This document shows positions 15,690 to 25,793 of a stretch of DNA of 64,000 nucleotides, one piece after another (position 1 is the first letter of the stretch; each line of letters starts with the position of its first letter). The position numbers and the translations under genes are program-made. Below the pieces are notes generated by a model. It saw nothing but the letters and a program-made list of their open reading frames with translations. It had not been told where the DNA came from and did not search any database. Source of the stretch: Actinophytocola glycyrrhizae (GTDB taxonomy: Bacteria > Actinomycetota > Actinomycetes > Mycobacteriales > Pseudonocardiaceae); assembly GCF_042653545.1 (NCBI RefSeq), contig NZ_JBHSIS010000006.1, positions 248,001 through 312,000 of the forward strand. The letters run 5' to 3'.

Positions 15690-16885
15690 GTACCGGCAGG
15701 ACCGTGTCGCTCGTGGCGCGCCGTGAGCTCGCCGCGCGGCTGCGTACCAGGTCGTTCGTGCTCGGCACCGTGCTCTCGGCGCTGGTGCTCGCCGGGTTCG
15801 TGCTCACGCAGAGCACGCTGTTCGACGACCGCCACCGCGACACCATCGGGCTCAACGGGCAGGCCATCGCCGTCACCGAGCAGCTCGCGGAGGAGGCGCG
15901 GCAGGTCGGCAGGGACGTGGCGACCGTGGAGGTCACCGACCTCGCAGACGGGCGCGCGCAGGTGGCCGACGGCAGACTCGACGCGCTGGTGAGCGGCGCC
16001 CCGGCCGCACTGACCGTACTGGTGGACAGCGGCCTCGACGACGAGCTGCGCGGTGTCCTCAATGGACTGGTGCGTCAGCAGGTGCTGCGCGGGCAGCTCG
16101 CGGCGCTGGCGGACCCGACGAACCTGGACGCCGACGCCGTGCTGCGCACGGTCGCCGAGGCACACGTGACCGTGCGGACCCTCTCGTCACCGGACCCGGC
16201 GCACGGGGAGCGGCTCGCGGTCGCGCTGGTCGTGGTCGCGCTGCTGTACCTGGCGCTGTTGCTCTACGGGTCGCTGGTGGCGCAGGGGGTCGTTGCGGAG
16301 AAGTCCAGCGGGGTGGCGGAGTTCCTGCTGCCCGTGGTGCGGCCGGGGCAGTTGCTCGGCGGCAAGGTCGTCGGGCTGGGGCTCGTCGGGTTGCTCCAGC
16401 TCGTGGCCGTCGGGCTGGTCGGGCTCGTGGTCGCGCTGGCGACGAAGGTGCTCACGTCCGCCGGGTCCGCCGTGACCGCGCTGTCATGGGGCCTCGTGTG
16501 GTACGTGCTCGGGTTTCTGCTGTACGCCACGGTGTTCGCCGCGGTCGGCACGCTCGTGTCGCGACAGGAGGACGTCCAGTCGGTGCTGATGCCGGTGACC
16601 GTCGTGTTGCTGGTGGCGTTCGTGCTGGGGTTCGCCGTGTTGTCGCGGGACTCGTCGGGGACGTTGATCACCGTGTTGTCCCTGGTGCCGCCGCTGTCGC
16701 CGTTGCTCATGCCCGGGCGGCTCGCGCTGGCCGCCGTACCGGTCTGGCAGACGTTGCTGGCGCTCGGGCTGACCGTGGCCGCCATCGCCGTGCTCGCGCG
16801 GGTGTGCGGGCGCATGTACCGGAACTCGCTGCTGCGGCCCGGTTCCCGGGTGACCCTGCGAACCGCTCTGCGCCGGGTGCCGTGA
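15686..16885 (+). CDS. ABC-2 type permease (NatB-like)
   Basis: A 399-residue membrane protein of the ABC2_membrane_3 type: one N-terminal helix (SFVLGTVLSALVLAGFVL), a large outside domain (about 45-180) and at least five further helices from LAVALVVVALLYLALLLYG onward, with the conserved cytoplasmic QGVVAEKSSGVAEFLLPVV segment between helices two and three. ATG 15686 overlaps the stop of the degenerate ATPase gene. NatAB systems export sodium or small amphipathic compounds, but with this ATPase the pair cannot be assumed active; another ATPase might drive it. A perfect 23-base palindrome follows the gene. Confidence 0.85.
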   Translation: MSTGRTVSLVARRELAARLRTRSFVLGTVLSALVLAGFVLTQSTLFDDRHRDTIGLNGQAIAVTEQLAEEARQVGRDVATVEVTDLADGRAQVADGRLDALVSGAPAALTVLVDSGLDDELRGVLNGLVRQQVLRGQLAALADPTNLDADAVLRTVAEAHVTVRTLSSPDPAHGERLAVALVVVALLYLALLLYGSLVAQGVVAEKSSGVAEFLLPVVRPGQLLGGKVVGLGLVGLLQLVAVGLVGLVVALATKVLTSAGSAVTALSWGLVWYVLGFLLYATVFAAVGTLVSRQEDVQSVLMPVTVVLLVAFVLGFAVLSRDSSGTLITVLSLVPPLSPLLMPGRLALAAVPVWQTLLALGLTVAAIAVLARVCGRMYRNSLLRPGSRVTLRTALRRVP

Positions 16886-16897
16886 ACCCCTCATGCG

Positions 16898-16944
16898 CTG
16901 AAAGGCGCTTTCGGGACGCTGAGCGTCCCGAAAGCGCCTTTCAG
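16898..16944. repeat. Perfect 23-bp palindrome, dispersed hairpin family copy A
   Basis: Arms at 16898-16920 and 16922-16944 are perfect reverse complements around a single G; the arm begins CTGAAAGGCGCTTTCGGG. It sits in the convergent gap between the ABC-2 permease gene and gltA and can end both transcripts. Related palindromes lie near 25736, 33491 and 55675. Confidence 0.85.
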
Positions 16945-16958
16945 GGCAGGTAAGCCGG

Positions 16959-18272
<1,314 letters not shown>

Positions 18273-18363
18273 GCGTGTCCCTCTCAACAAAATCGTCTTG
18301 TGTTCTTTACGCTAGTGCGCCCAGCGCCGGTGGGTAAGGCCGGACGGTGTGGGACACCGCACT

Positions 18364-19302
18364 TTACGACCGCAGGGCCAGCTCAGCAGCGTAAGGCGGT
18401 TCCGCCCCTGCCCTCGAAACCGTCACCGATGCGGCCCGCGCCGCGAACGTCAGCGCGGCACGCCACGCGTCCGCGCCCACCGCCCGCAGTCCTTCCGCTG
18501 TCGTCGTCCCGTTCTCGTGCAGCCAGTGCAACAACGCTCCGTGCACGGTGTCACCCGCCCCGATGGTGTCGACCACCGCGGTCGGCACCGTCGGCACCTC
18601 GACCTCGGTACCGTCGGCCGTGCACACCACGAGCCCGTCGCCGCCCCTGGTCAGGACCACCGCCGCCGGGCCGCGGCCGAGCCAGTCGGCGACCGCCCTG
18701 CCCGCGTCGCCACCCGTGTCGCCCGCCAGCCACTCCGCGTCCTCGATGGACAGTTTCAGCAGGCCGATGTCCGGCAGCCACGACGCGAACCGCGCACGGT
18801 AGGCAGTGGCGTCCGTCACCATCGCGGGCCGGATGTTGGGGTCCAGGACCGTGAGCCCGGTGTGCTCCCTCAGCAGCCGCTCGTAGCGGCTCGCGCCCGG
18901 TTCGAGAAGCAGCGAGAGTGTGCCCAAGGACACGATCTTGATCTCGTCGGGCAGCCGGCCGGGGTGTTCCACCTCACGGTCGGCCGTGCCCTCGACGTGG
19001 AACGAGTAGCGCGCCGACCCGTCGGCCGCGATGCCCGCGACCGCGAGCGTGGTCGGCTCCGGTCCACGTTGGACCATCGCCGTGTCCACACCGGACAGTT
19101 CAAGTCGCCGGAGTAGCGCGTCACCGAAGGAATCCGTCGACAGTCGCGACAGGAACCGCACCGGCGCGCCGAGCCGCCCTGCGGTGATCGCGACGTTGTA
19201 CGGACCGCCGCCGGGCAGCGGCAGGAGCGGCCCCAGTTCGCCGGGGACCGTGCCCGGCGCCGGCACCAGATCGACGAGTGCCTCGCCGCCGACAAGGATC
19301 AT
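18364..19302 (-). CDS. PfkB-family sugar kinase (fructokinase-like)
   Basis: Phosphorylates a sugar with ATP. The 312-residue protein begins MILVGGEALVDLVP, has the PfkB signature 1 region GGGPYNVAITAGRLG (31-45) and signature 2 DTIGAGDTVHGALL, with catalytic Asp251. Length and motifs suit fructokinase or related carbohydrate kinases; the substrate is not decided by sequence. ATG 19302 has GAGGAAA upstream; the frame is open 63 bases further but without a better start. It diverges from the acyl-CoA dehydrogenase gene 83 bases away and has no sugar transporter nearby. Confidence 0.88.
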   Translation of the reverse strand: MILVGGEALVDLVPAPGTVPGELGPLLPLPGGGPYNVAITAGRLGAPVRFLSRLSTDSFGDALLRRLELSGVDTAMVQRGPEPTTLAVAGIAADGSARYSFHVEGTADREVEHPGRLPDEIKIVSLGTLSLLLEPGASRYERLLREHTGLTVLDPNIRPAMVTDATAYRARFASWLPDIGLLKLSIEDAEWLAGDTGGDAGRAVADWLGRGPAAVVLTRGGDGLVVCTADGTEVEVPTVPTAVVDTIGAGDTVHGALLHWLHENGTTTAEGLRAVGADAWRAALTFAARAASVTVSRAGAEPPYAAELALRS

Positions 19303-19385
19303 CAGATTTTCCTCACTTACCCGACAGTAGGAAGTCATACTGTTTGATGGCCTCTGACCACGCATGGACCTGCGGAGGAGATGGC

Positions 19386-20531
19386 ATGCCGGCCGAGCGA
19401 CTGCTACCCAACCGGGACGCAGAGGACCTCATCAAGCTCACCAGGGAGATCGCCAGGGACGAACTGGCCCCCCTGGCCTCGTCGTACGAGGAGGAGGCCA
19501 GGTTCCCGCGCGAACAGTTCCGGCTGCTCGGCCGCAGCGGCCTGCTCGGGCTGCCGTACCCCGAGCAGTGGGGCGGCGGCGGCCTGCCGTACGAGGTGTA
19601 CCTGCAGGTGCTCGAGGAGGTCGCGACCGCGTGGATGTCGGTCGGCGTCGGCCTGTCCGTGCACGTCATGTCGTGCTTCGCGCTGGCCGAGTACGGCACC
19701 GAGGAGCAGCGCGCCGAGTGGCTGCCGGCCATGCTGGGCGGCGAACTGCTCGGTGCGTACGCGCTGTCGGAGCCCCATGCCGGCTCGGACGCGGCGGCGC
19801 TGTCGTGTCGCGCGGTGCTCACGGGTGACAAGTATGTGGTGAACGGCGTGAAGGCGTGGACAACACACGGCGGTCATGCCGACTTCTACACGACGATGGT
19901 CCGCACATCCCCCGATGGTGGGCGCGGCATCTCGTGCCTGCTGGTCCCCGCCGACACGCCCGGCCTGACCGCGGCCCCGCCGGAGCGGAAGATGGGCCTG
20001 ACCGGCTCGCCGACCACGCAGATGATCTTCTCCGACGCCGGGGTGGCCGCGGCCCGGCTGCTCGGGGCGCAGGGGGCGGGCCTGCGGATCGCGCTGGCCT
20101 CGCTGAACTCGGGCAGGCTGGGCATCGCGGCGTGCGCTGTCGGCCTCGCGCAGGCGGCGCTGGACGAGGCGGTGACGTACGCGAAGGGCCGCTCGCAGTT
20201 CGGCAGGCCGGTCATCGAGTTCCAGGGCGTCGAGTTCCTGCTGGCCGACATGGCGGCGGCGGTCGAGTCCGCGCGGGCGACGTACCTGGAGGCGGCCAGG
20301 CGCCGCGACCGGGGCCTCCCGTTCACCCGGCAGGCGTCGGTGGCGAAGCTGGTGGCCACGGACGCCGCGATGAAGGTGACCACGGACGCGGTGCAGGTCC
20401 TCGGCGGCGCGGGCTACACCCGCGACTTCCCGGTGGAACGCTACCTGCGCGAGGCAAAGGTCCCACAGATCTTCGAAGGCACCAACCAGATCCAACGCAT
20501 GGTAATAGCCCGCGAACTACGCAAATCCTGA
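19386..20531 (+). CDS. Acyl-CoA dehydrogenase
   Basis: FAD enzyme that introduces a trans double bond at C2-C3 of an acyl-CoA, feeding electrons to ETF. The 381-residue protein shows all three ACAD domains: N-terminal helices, the beta domain with AYALSEPHAGSDAAAL and GVKAWTTHGG, and the C-terminal helices with FGRPVIEFQGV, QVLGGAGYTRDFPVERY and the catalytic base Glu364 in FEGTNQIQ. ATG 19386 follows GCGGAGGAG directly upstream. Short- or branched-chain substrate preference is likely from overall form but not certain. A tandem repeat array follows the stop. Confidence 0.93.
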   Translation: MPAERLLPNRDAEDLIKLTREIARDELAPLASSYEEEARFPREQFRLLGRSGLLGLPYPEQWGGGGLPYEVYLQVLEEVATAWMSVGVGLSVHVMSCFALAEYGTEEQRAEWLPAMLGGELLGAYALSEPHAGSDAAALSCRAVLTGDKYVVNGVKAWTTHGGHADFYTTMVRTSPDGGRGISCLLVPADTPGLTAAPPERKMGLTGSPTTQMIFSDAGVAAARLLGAQGAGLRIALASLNSGRLGIAACAVGLAQAALDEAVTYAKGRSQFGRPVIEFQGVEFLLADMAAAVESARATYLEAARRRDRGLPFTRQASVAKLVATDAAMKVTTDAVQVLGGAGYTRDFPVERYLREAKVPQIFEGTNQIQRMVIARELRKS

Positions 20532-20550
20532 CCCACCCCCCCCAACCCAC

Positions 20551-20781
20551 CCGCGAGTCCCCCGTTCAGGACCCGCGAGTCCCCCGTTCAGGACCCCCGA
20601 GTTCCCCGTTCAGGACGGGCACGTCCGGGTTCCGAACGGGGAACTCGCGGGTTCCGAACGCGGGACTCGCGGGTTCCGAACGCGGGACTCGCGGGTTCCG
20701 AACGCGGGACTCGCGGGTTCCGAACCGGGGACTCGCGGGTTCCGAACCGGGGACTCGCGGGTTCCGAATGGGGGACTCGCG
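20551..20781. repeat. 22-bp tandem repeat array with inverted units
   Basis: Seven 22-base units beginning GGTTCCGAAC and ending GGACTCGCG run from 20628 to 20781. Three units of the reverse-complement type (beginning CCGCGAGTCCCCCGTTC) with the same 22-base period occupy 20551-20616, so the whole array can fold into a long stem. It fills the gap between two convergent genes. There are no unique spacers, so it is not a CRISPR array. Open frames run through it on both strands but are repeat translations, not genes. Confidence 0.9.
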
Positions 20782-20802
20782 GGGTTGGGTGGGGTTTGAG
20801 GG

Positions 20803-22029
20803 TTAGTGGGGGTCTTCGTAGAACGGGGTGGTGGTTGTGCCCTGGTTGGTGGTCTCGTCGAAGTGGTAGACGTCGCGGCCGTTGACGAAGACGCGTACCG
20901 CGCGGCTCATCACGTCCAGCGGGTCGCCCGACCACAGCACGATGTCGGCGTCCAGGCCCGGCCTGAGCGCGCCCACCCGGTCGTCGAGCCCCATGATCCG
21001 TGCCGGGTTCACCGTGATCGACCGCAGCGCGGTCTCCGTGTCCAGGCCCTCCTTCACCGCGAAGGTGGCCTGGTGCACGAGGAAGTCGATCGGCACCACC
21101 GGGTGGTCGGTGGTCAGCGCGATCTCCACCCCGGCCCGCGCGAGGATGCCGGGGTTGCGCAGCGACCGCCTCCTGACCTCCACCTTCGACCGCCCCACGA
21201 TCAGCGGGCCGATGATCACCGGAATCCCCTTGTCCGCCAGCAGGTCCGCGATCAGGTGACCCTCGGTGCCGTGGTTGACGATCAGGCGGTAGCCGAACTC
21301 CTCGGACAGCCGGATGGCGGTCGCGATGTCGTCGGCGCGGTGGCTGTGCTGGCACCACGGCAGGTCGCCGTCGAGCACCTGGACCAGGATCTCCGAGGTG
21401 TTGTCGCGCTCGAACGGCGTGTTCTCCCTGGCCGCCCACTCCCGCGCCGCGCGGTAGTCCTGCGCCTTGGTGAACGCGTCGCGGATCACCGCGGCCACAC
21501 CGAGCCGGGTGGAGGGCAGCTTGTCCTTCTCGCCGTACACCCGCTTGGGGTTCTCCCCCAGCGCGCTCTTCACGCTCACCGGCTGGCGCACGAGCATGTC
21601 GTCCACCGTGCGGCCCCACGACTTGACGGCCACGGTCTGGCCGCCGATCGGGTTGCCCGACCCCGGCTTCACGACCACCGTCGTGACCCCGCCCGCCAGC
21701 GCGTCGCGGAAGCCCTCGTCGTCGGGGTTGATGCCGTCCAGCGCACGCAGCCGCGCGCCGTTGGGGTCGGTCATCTCGTTGACGTCGAGGCCCGCCCAGC
21801 CGTCGCCCTCCTCGTAGACACCGAGGTGGCCGTGCGCCTCGACGAAGCCGGGCAGCACCCAGGTGCCGGACGCGTCGACGAGCTCCGCGTCGTCCGGCAC
21901 GTCGACATCGGCCTCCGCGCCGACCGCGACGATCACGCCGTCGTCCACCAGCACCGTGCCGCCCTCGATGGGCTCACCGTCGACCGGAACGACGTATCCA
22001 CCTGTTATCGCGATGCTCACGATCGCCAA
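20803..22029 (-). CDS. Amidohydrolase-family protein (imidazolonepropionase-like)
   Basis: A 408-residue metal-dependent hydrolase of the amidohydrolase superfamily. The N-terminal beta-sandwich leads to the metal motif HGH (His66, His68) in GFVEAHGHLG; further ligands are visible in WCQHSHRADD, IVNHGTEGH and LTTDHPV. The C-terminal sandwich returns with GLDADIVLWSGDPLD. Substrate unknown; imidazolonepropionase-like and related cyclic-amide hydrolases are closest by pattern. It starts at ATG 22029 right after the epimerase stop (22032), so it may be the last gene of a permease-epimerase-hydrolase unit. Confidence 0.85.
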   Translation of the reverse strand: MAIVSIAITGGYVVPVDGEPIEGGTVLVDDGVIVAVGAEADVDVPDDAELVDASGTWVLPGFVEAHGHLGVYEEGDGWAGLDVNEMTDPNGARLRALDGINPDDEGFRDALAGGVTTVVVKPGSGNPIGGQTVAVKSWGRTVDDMLVRQPVSVKSALGENPKRVYGEKDKLPSTRLGVAAVIRDAFTKAQDYRAAREWAARENTPFERDNTSEILVQVLDGDLPWCQHSHRADDIATAIRLSEEFGYRLIVNHGTEGHLIADLLADKGIPVIIGPLIVGRSKVEVRRRSLRNPGILARAGVEIALTTDHPVVPIDFLVHQATFAVKEGLDTETALRSITVNPARIMGLDDRVGALRPGLDADIVLWSGDPLDVMSRAVRVFVNGRDVYHFDETTNQGTTTTPFYEDPH

Positions 22030-22031
22030 AC

Positions 22032-22949
22032 CTACGCGCTAAGGGGGCGGATGCCCCAGCGACCCGACCACGACTCGTCCGCCGACAACCACCGCAGGTC
22101 GACGCCCGAGTTGAGCGCGTCCGGCGGGCACGTCATCGGCTCGATCGCGACCGCCCGCGCGCCCTTGCCCGGGTACTCGCCGGGCGTGAACACCTGCACC
22201 CACCCGAACGCGGGATCCGCCCACACCTCGACGCCGCCGCCCCGGTGGGTCACCGTGTGGTGCACCAGCCCGTCGTCGCCCGGCCGGCAGCCGCCGAACG
22301 CGGTGTCCAGCTCGACCTCCCGCAGCGGCTTGCCCGCGCTGAAGTCGTAGTCGGTGCCCGCGACCTCGATCGTGGCGCCGTTGGGGATCATCGTGTCCAG
22401 GTCGATGGGCAGGACCGTGCGCGCGGCCAGCGTGAGCACGCAGTCGTCGACGTCCACGTTGCCCGGCCGCGGGTACGGGTGCGTGCCGACGCCGAAGGGC
22501 ATGTCCCGCTCGCCGAGGTTGGCCACCACGTGCGTGATCGTGAGCCCCGCGTCGCCAACCTCGTAGGAGATGCTGGTGCGAAAGGGGAACGGCCAGCCGG
22601 GTGCCTTGTCGACGGTGACGGTCAGCGTCACGGCCGACGCGTCGGCCGACGCCACGGTCCACGGCACCCGGCGCACCAGGCCGTGGATCGCGTTGCCCCG
22701 CGCGGCTTCCGTCGCCTCGAGGTGGTGCGTCTCGCCGCCCATGGTCCACGTCGCGGCCGCCACCCGGTTGGGCCACGGCACCAGCACGGCACCCGCGCCC
22801 ATCGGCGGCTCGTCGTCGTAGGTCTCGACGTATGGCACCCCGGCCACCTCGAACGCGCGCAGCCCGGCGCCCGCGGTCGTGACGACCGCCCGCGCCGGGC
22901 CGTGCGTGATCTCCAGCTGCTCTCCAGTCATGCCAGGAGAGCCTACGGT
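22032..22949 (-). CDS. Aldose 1-epimerase family protein
   Basis: A galactose-mutarotase-like protein of 305 residues. Family motifs are NAIHGLVRRVPW, FGVGTHPYPRPG and the likely catalytic glutamate in AIEPMTCPPDALNSG. The enzyme would interconvert alpha and beta anomers of a sugar or act on a related phosphosugar. GTG 22949 directly follows the stop of the permease gene (TAG 22950-22952), implying coupling; an ATG at 22931 is an alternative that removes six residues. Its neighbours, an APC permease and an amidohydrolase, do not point to a sugar pathway, so the substrate is open. Confidence 0.85.
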   Translation of the reverse strand, partial: TVGSPGMTGEQLEITHGPARAVVTTAGAGLRAFEVAGVPYVETYDDEPPMGAGAVLVPWPNRVAAATWTMGGETHHLEATEAARGNAIHGLVRRVPWTVASADASAVTLTVTVDKAPGWPFPFRTSISYEVGDAGLTITHVVANLGERDMPFGVGTHPYPRPGNVDVDDCVLTLAARTVLPIDLDTMIPNGATIEVAGTDYDFSAGKPLREVELDTAFGGCRPGDDGLVHHTVTHRGGGVEVWADPAFGWVQVFTPGEYPGKGARAVAIEPMTCPPDALNSGVDLRWLSADESWSGRWGIRPLSA

Positions 22950-22951
22950 CA

Positions 22952-24358
22952 CTACTTCAGCGCCTTCGGGTCGAACTCCTTCACCGCTTCCTGCTCGCCC
23001 CGCGAGCGCAGCACCAGCCAGTTGACCCCCCACAACACGACGCCGAGGCCGATCAGCCCGGCGCCGATGTAGTAGTCGCGGGCGGTCTTGCCGGACAGGC
23101 CGGGCAGCACCAGGTACAGGCACAGCACCGCGCCCACGACCGGCGCCCACGTCGGCGCACGGAAGTGGTCGTGCGCCACCTCGTCCTTGCGCAGCACCAG
23201 CACCGCGACGTTGACCACGGTGAACACGCACAGCAGCAGCAGCGCGGTGGTGCCGCCGAGCGCGCTGACCCCACCGGACCCCGCGAGGCTCAGCAGCAGG
23301 ACCGCGATGCCGCTCGTGACCACGATCGACACCCACGGCGTGCGGCGGAACGGGTGCACGGTGCCGAACACGCGCGGCAGGATCCGCTCGTTGGCCATGC
23401 CGTAGAGCAGCCTGCTCGCCATCAGCATGTTGATCAGCGCGGAGTTGATCACCGCGAAGACCCCGATCCACTCGAAGAGCCAGCGCGGGAAGCCCGGTGC
23501 GCCGACGTCGATCACCTTGAGCAGCGCCCCGGACTCGGCTGCGGCCAGGTCGCTGGCGGTGACCAGCAGCGAGGACGTGATCGCGACGAGCACGTAGATC
23601 ACCGCGGCGGTGGCGAGCCCGCCGAGCAGCGCCTTCGGGAAGATCCGGGGCGGGTCCTGGCACTCCTCGGCCATGTTGACCGAGTCCTCGAAGCCGACCA
23701 TGGCGAAGAACGCGAGCGAGGTGGCGGCGGTGAGCGCGAGCAGCCAGCTCTGGTCCGCGGTGTTGATCTCCAGCAGCCTGCCCGGTTCGCCGTCACCGCC
23801 GCCGACCGCGAACAGGCCGATGCAGATGATGATCGCGAGCCCGGACAGTTCGATGACGGTGAGGACCACGTTGGCCTTCACCGAGTGCGCGACGCCGATG
23901 AAGTTGACGGTCGCGAGCAGCGCGATGAACACGACCGCGACGAGGATCGTCGTCGTGTCGCCGACCTCGAAGCCGAACGCGGCAGGCAGGTAGGTGCCGC
24001 CGAACGCCATGGCGGCCGCCGACGCGGAGGTGATGCCGGAGCACATCACCGCGAACGCGACCAGGAACGTCACGAACGGTTTCTTGAAGGCGCGGTTGGT
24101 GTACAGCGCGGCGCCCGCGGCCTTCGGGTACTTGCCGACGAGTTCCAGGTAGGCGAACGCGGTCAGGAAGGCCACGACGAACGCCAGCAGGAACGGAAGC
24201 CACAGCGCGCCGCCGACCTTGCCCGCGACCGAGCCGGTCAGGGCGTAGATGCCCGTGCCGAGGATGTCGCCGATCACGAAGAAGTACAGGAGTTTCGAGC
24301 CCATGACCCGCTTGAGCGTCGACGGCTCCTCGGGAGCTGCTGTGTTCTCGGTCACCAT
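22952..24358 (-). CDS. APC-superfamily amino acid permease
   Basis: A 468-residue membrane protein with about 12 transmembrane helices. Helix 1 has the characteristic break GDILGTGIYALTG, and the loop SVNMAEECQDPPRIFPKA between helices 6 and 7 is typical of the cationic amino acid transporter-like APC group. It probably imports an amino acid with protons. ATG 24358 is preceded by AGGAC. It heads a minus-strand unit with the epimerase-family gene and perhaps the amidohydrolase gene. Substrate is not resolved by the sequence. Confidence 0.9.
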   Translation of the reverse strand: MVTENTAAPEEPSTLKRVMGSKLLYFFVIGDILGTGIYALTGSVAGKVGGALWLPFLLAFVVAFLTAFAYLELVGKYPKAAGAALYTNRAFKKPFVTFLVAFAVMCSGITSASAAAMAFGGTYLPAAFGFEVGDTTTILVAVVFIALLATVNFIGVAHSVKANVVLTVIELSGLAIIICIGLFAVGGGDGEPGRLLEINTADQSWLLALTAATSLAFFAMVGFEDSVNMAEECQDPPRIFPKALLGGLATAAVIYVLVAITSSLLVTASDLAAAESGALLKVIDVGAPGFPRWLFEWIGVFAVINSALINMLMASRLLYGMANERILPRVFGTVHPFRRTPWVSIVVTSGIAVLLLSLAGSGGVSALGGTTALLLLCVFTVVNVAVLVLRKDEVAHDHFRAPTWAPVVGAVLCLYLVLPGLSGKTARDYYIGAGLIGLGVVLWGVNWLVLRSRGEQEAVKEFDPKALK

Positions 24359-24406
24359 GAGTCCTGAGCTTGCCCGAACTTCACCGGCGTGACCAGACAG
24401 GGGCAG

Positions 24407-25675
24407 TCACCGATCCACGGACTGTCCGGTGTTCGCGCGGTAACGCCAGAACGTGGGCAGGCACGCCACCGCGACCACGGTCAGGACGATCACCAGCACG
24501 CCACCGCCCGTGGCCGCCGCGGCGGTGCCCACCCCGGCGGCCGCCCAGCCGTGCGTGACGTCCGCGATGCGCGGCCCGCCCGCGACGACGACGGTGAACA
24601 CACCCTGCATGCGGCCGCGCATCTCGTCGGTCGCGGCGGTCTGCAGTATCGCGCTGCGGTAGACCATGCTGACCATGTCGGCGGCGCCCGCGACGACCAT
24701 GAACACGACCGCGAGCCACAGTTGGCCCGCGAGGCCGAACCCGATGATCGCGAGGCCCCACACGACGACCGCGGCCGTGACACCGACGCCGTGCCGGGAG
24801 ATTCTGGACAGCCAGCCGGAGAACAGGCCGAAGAGCAGCGCGCCGATCGGGATGGCCGCGTACAGGAGGCCGAGCGCGATGCCGCCGCCGGGCGGGTCGC
24901 CGAAGGTGCGCTCGGCCATCTCCGGGAACAGTGCCCTCGGCATGCCCGCGACCATGGCGATGATGTCGAGCAGGAAGCTCGCCAGCAGGACGTGCTTCGC
25001 CGCGACGTAGCGGAAGCCGGCCACGATGTCCTTGAGCCCGGCCCTGCGCCTGACCCCGTCGAGCGGCGCCATCCTCGGCAGCCCGGACACGATCAGGGTC
25101 GCGAGGACCAGGACGATCGCGTCGACCAGGTACAGGACCGGCAGCCCGGCCAGCGGCATCATGGCACCGGCGAGCAGCGGCCCGAACACCATGCCGAAGG
25201 ACCCGACGGTGGCGCTCAGCGCGGTGGCGGCGGCGATGAGGTCCGGTGGCACCAGGCGCGCCACGGCCGCGGTGCGGGTGGGCATGTTGATCGCGACGAA
25301 CGCCTGCTGCACCGCGAGCAGGCTCAGCACGAACCACACGTTCGCGCCGACGACCGCCTGCACCCAGAACGCGACCGAGGTGACCGCCACCCCGACGTTC
25401 GTGACGAGGATGACCGTGCGCCGGTCGAACGCGTCCGCCAGCGCGCCGCCCCACAACCCGAAGATCAGCAGCGGGACCAGCGCGAACGCCCCGGCGAGCC
25501 CCACGTACGCCGACGACCCGGTCATGTCGTAGATCTGCTTGGGCACCGCGACGACCGTGAACTGCGACCCGACCGCCACGATCGCCGTCGAGCCCCACAG
25601 GCGCCGGTAGGCCGGTATGCGCAACGGCCTCGTGTCGATGGCGACCCTGGACCGTTTGCCGGTTGCTACCCCCAC
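24407..25675 (-). CDS. MFS exporter, EntS/MFS_3 type
   Basis: A 422-residue major facilitator protein with about 12 helices. The opening LRIPAYRRLWGSTAIVAVGSQ, the loop ADAFDRRTVILVTN between helices 2 and 3 and the later DEMRGRMQGVF fit the MFS_3 group that includes the enterobactin exporter EntS and many drug exporters. GTG 25675 (VGVATGKR) is the most sensible start; the frame continues upstream through a palindrome, which is not coding. It is a single-gene unit ending 48 bases before the APC gene starts. A second MFS_3 exporter lies at 51896. Confidence 0.88.
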   Translation of the reverse strand: MGVATGKRSRVAIDTRPLRIPAYRRLWGSTAIVAVGSQFTVVAVPKQIYDMTGSSAYVGLAGAFALVPLLIFGLWGGALADAFDRRTVILVTNVGVAVTSVAFWVQAVVGANVWFVLSLLAVQQAFVAINMPTRTAAVARLVPPDLIAAATALSATVGSFGMVFGPLLAGAMMPLAGLPVLYLVDAIVLVLATLIVSGLPRMAPLDGVRRRAGLKDIVAGFRYVAAKHVLLASFLLDIIAMVAGMPRALFPEMAERTFGDPPGGGIALGLLYAAIPIGALLFGLFSGWLSRISRHGVGVTAAVVVWGLAIIGFGLAGQLWLAVVFMVVAGAADMVSMVYRSAILQTAATDEMRGRMQGVFTVVVAGGPRIADVTHGWAAAGVGTAAAATGGGVLVIVLTVVAVACLPTFWRYRANTGQSVDR

Positions 25676-25735
25676 GCGCCGAAGCTTAGGCCCGCTAACG
25701 ACCTCGGCGCGCGTGAATTTTCGGGACGAACGAAG

Positions 25736-25786
25736 CCCTGAACGACGCCTTCGGGACGACGAGCGTTCCAAAAGCGTCGTTCAGGG
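25736..25786. repeat. Dispersed hairpin family copy B (imperfect)
   Basis: CCCTGAACGACGC (25736-25748) pairs with GCGTCGTTCAGGG (25774-25786); the inner part pairs imperfectly. It lies between pdxH (3' end) and the MFS exporter gene (5' side), so as a terminator it would stop pdxH transcripts on the minus strand. Confidence 0.7.
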
Positions 25787-25793
25787 CAGGTCG

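Noticed and set aside
20551..20781. CRISPR array
   Set aside because: The 22-base units follow each other without unique spacers, part of the units is inverted, and no cas gene is near.
23165..25741. Long plus-strand frames over the APC and MFS genes
   Set aside because: Made of Arg/Asp/His/Gln-rich sequence that mirrors hydrophobic membrane segments on the other strand.
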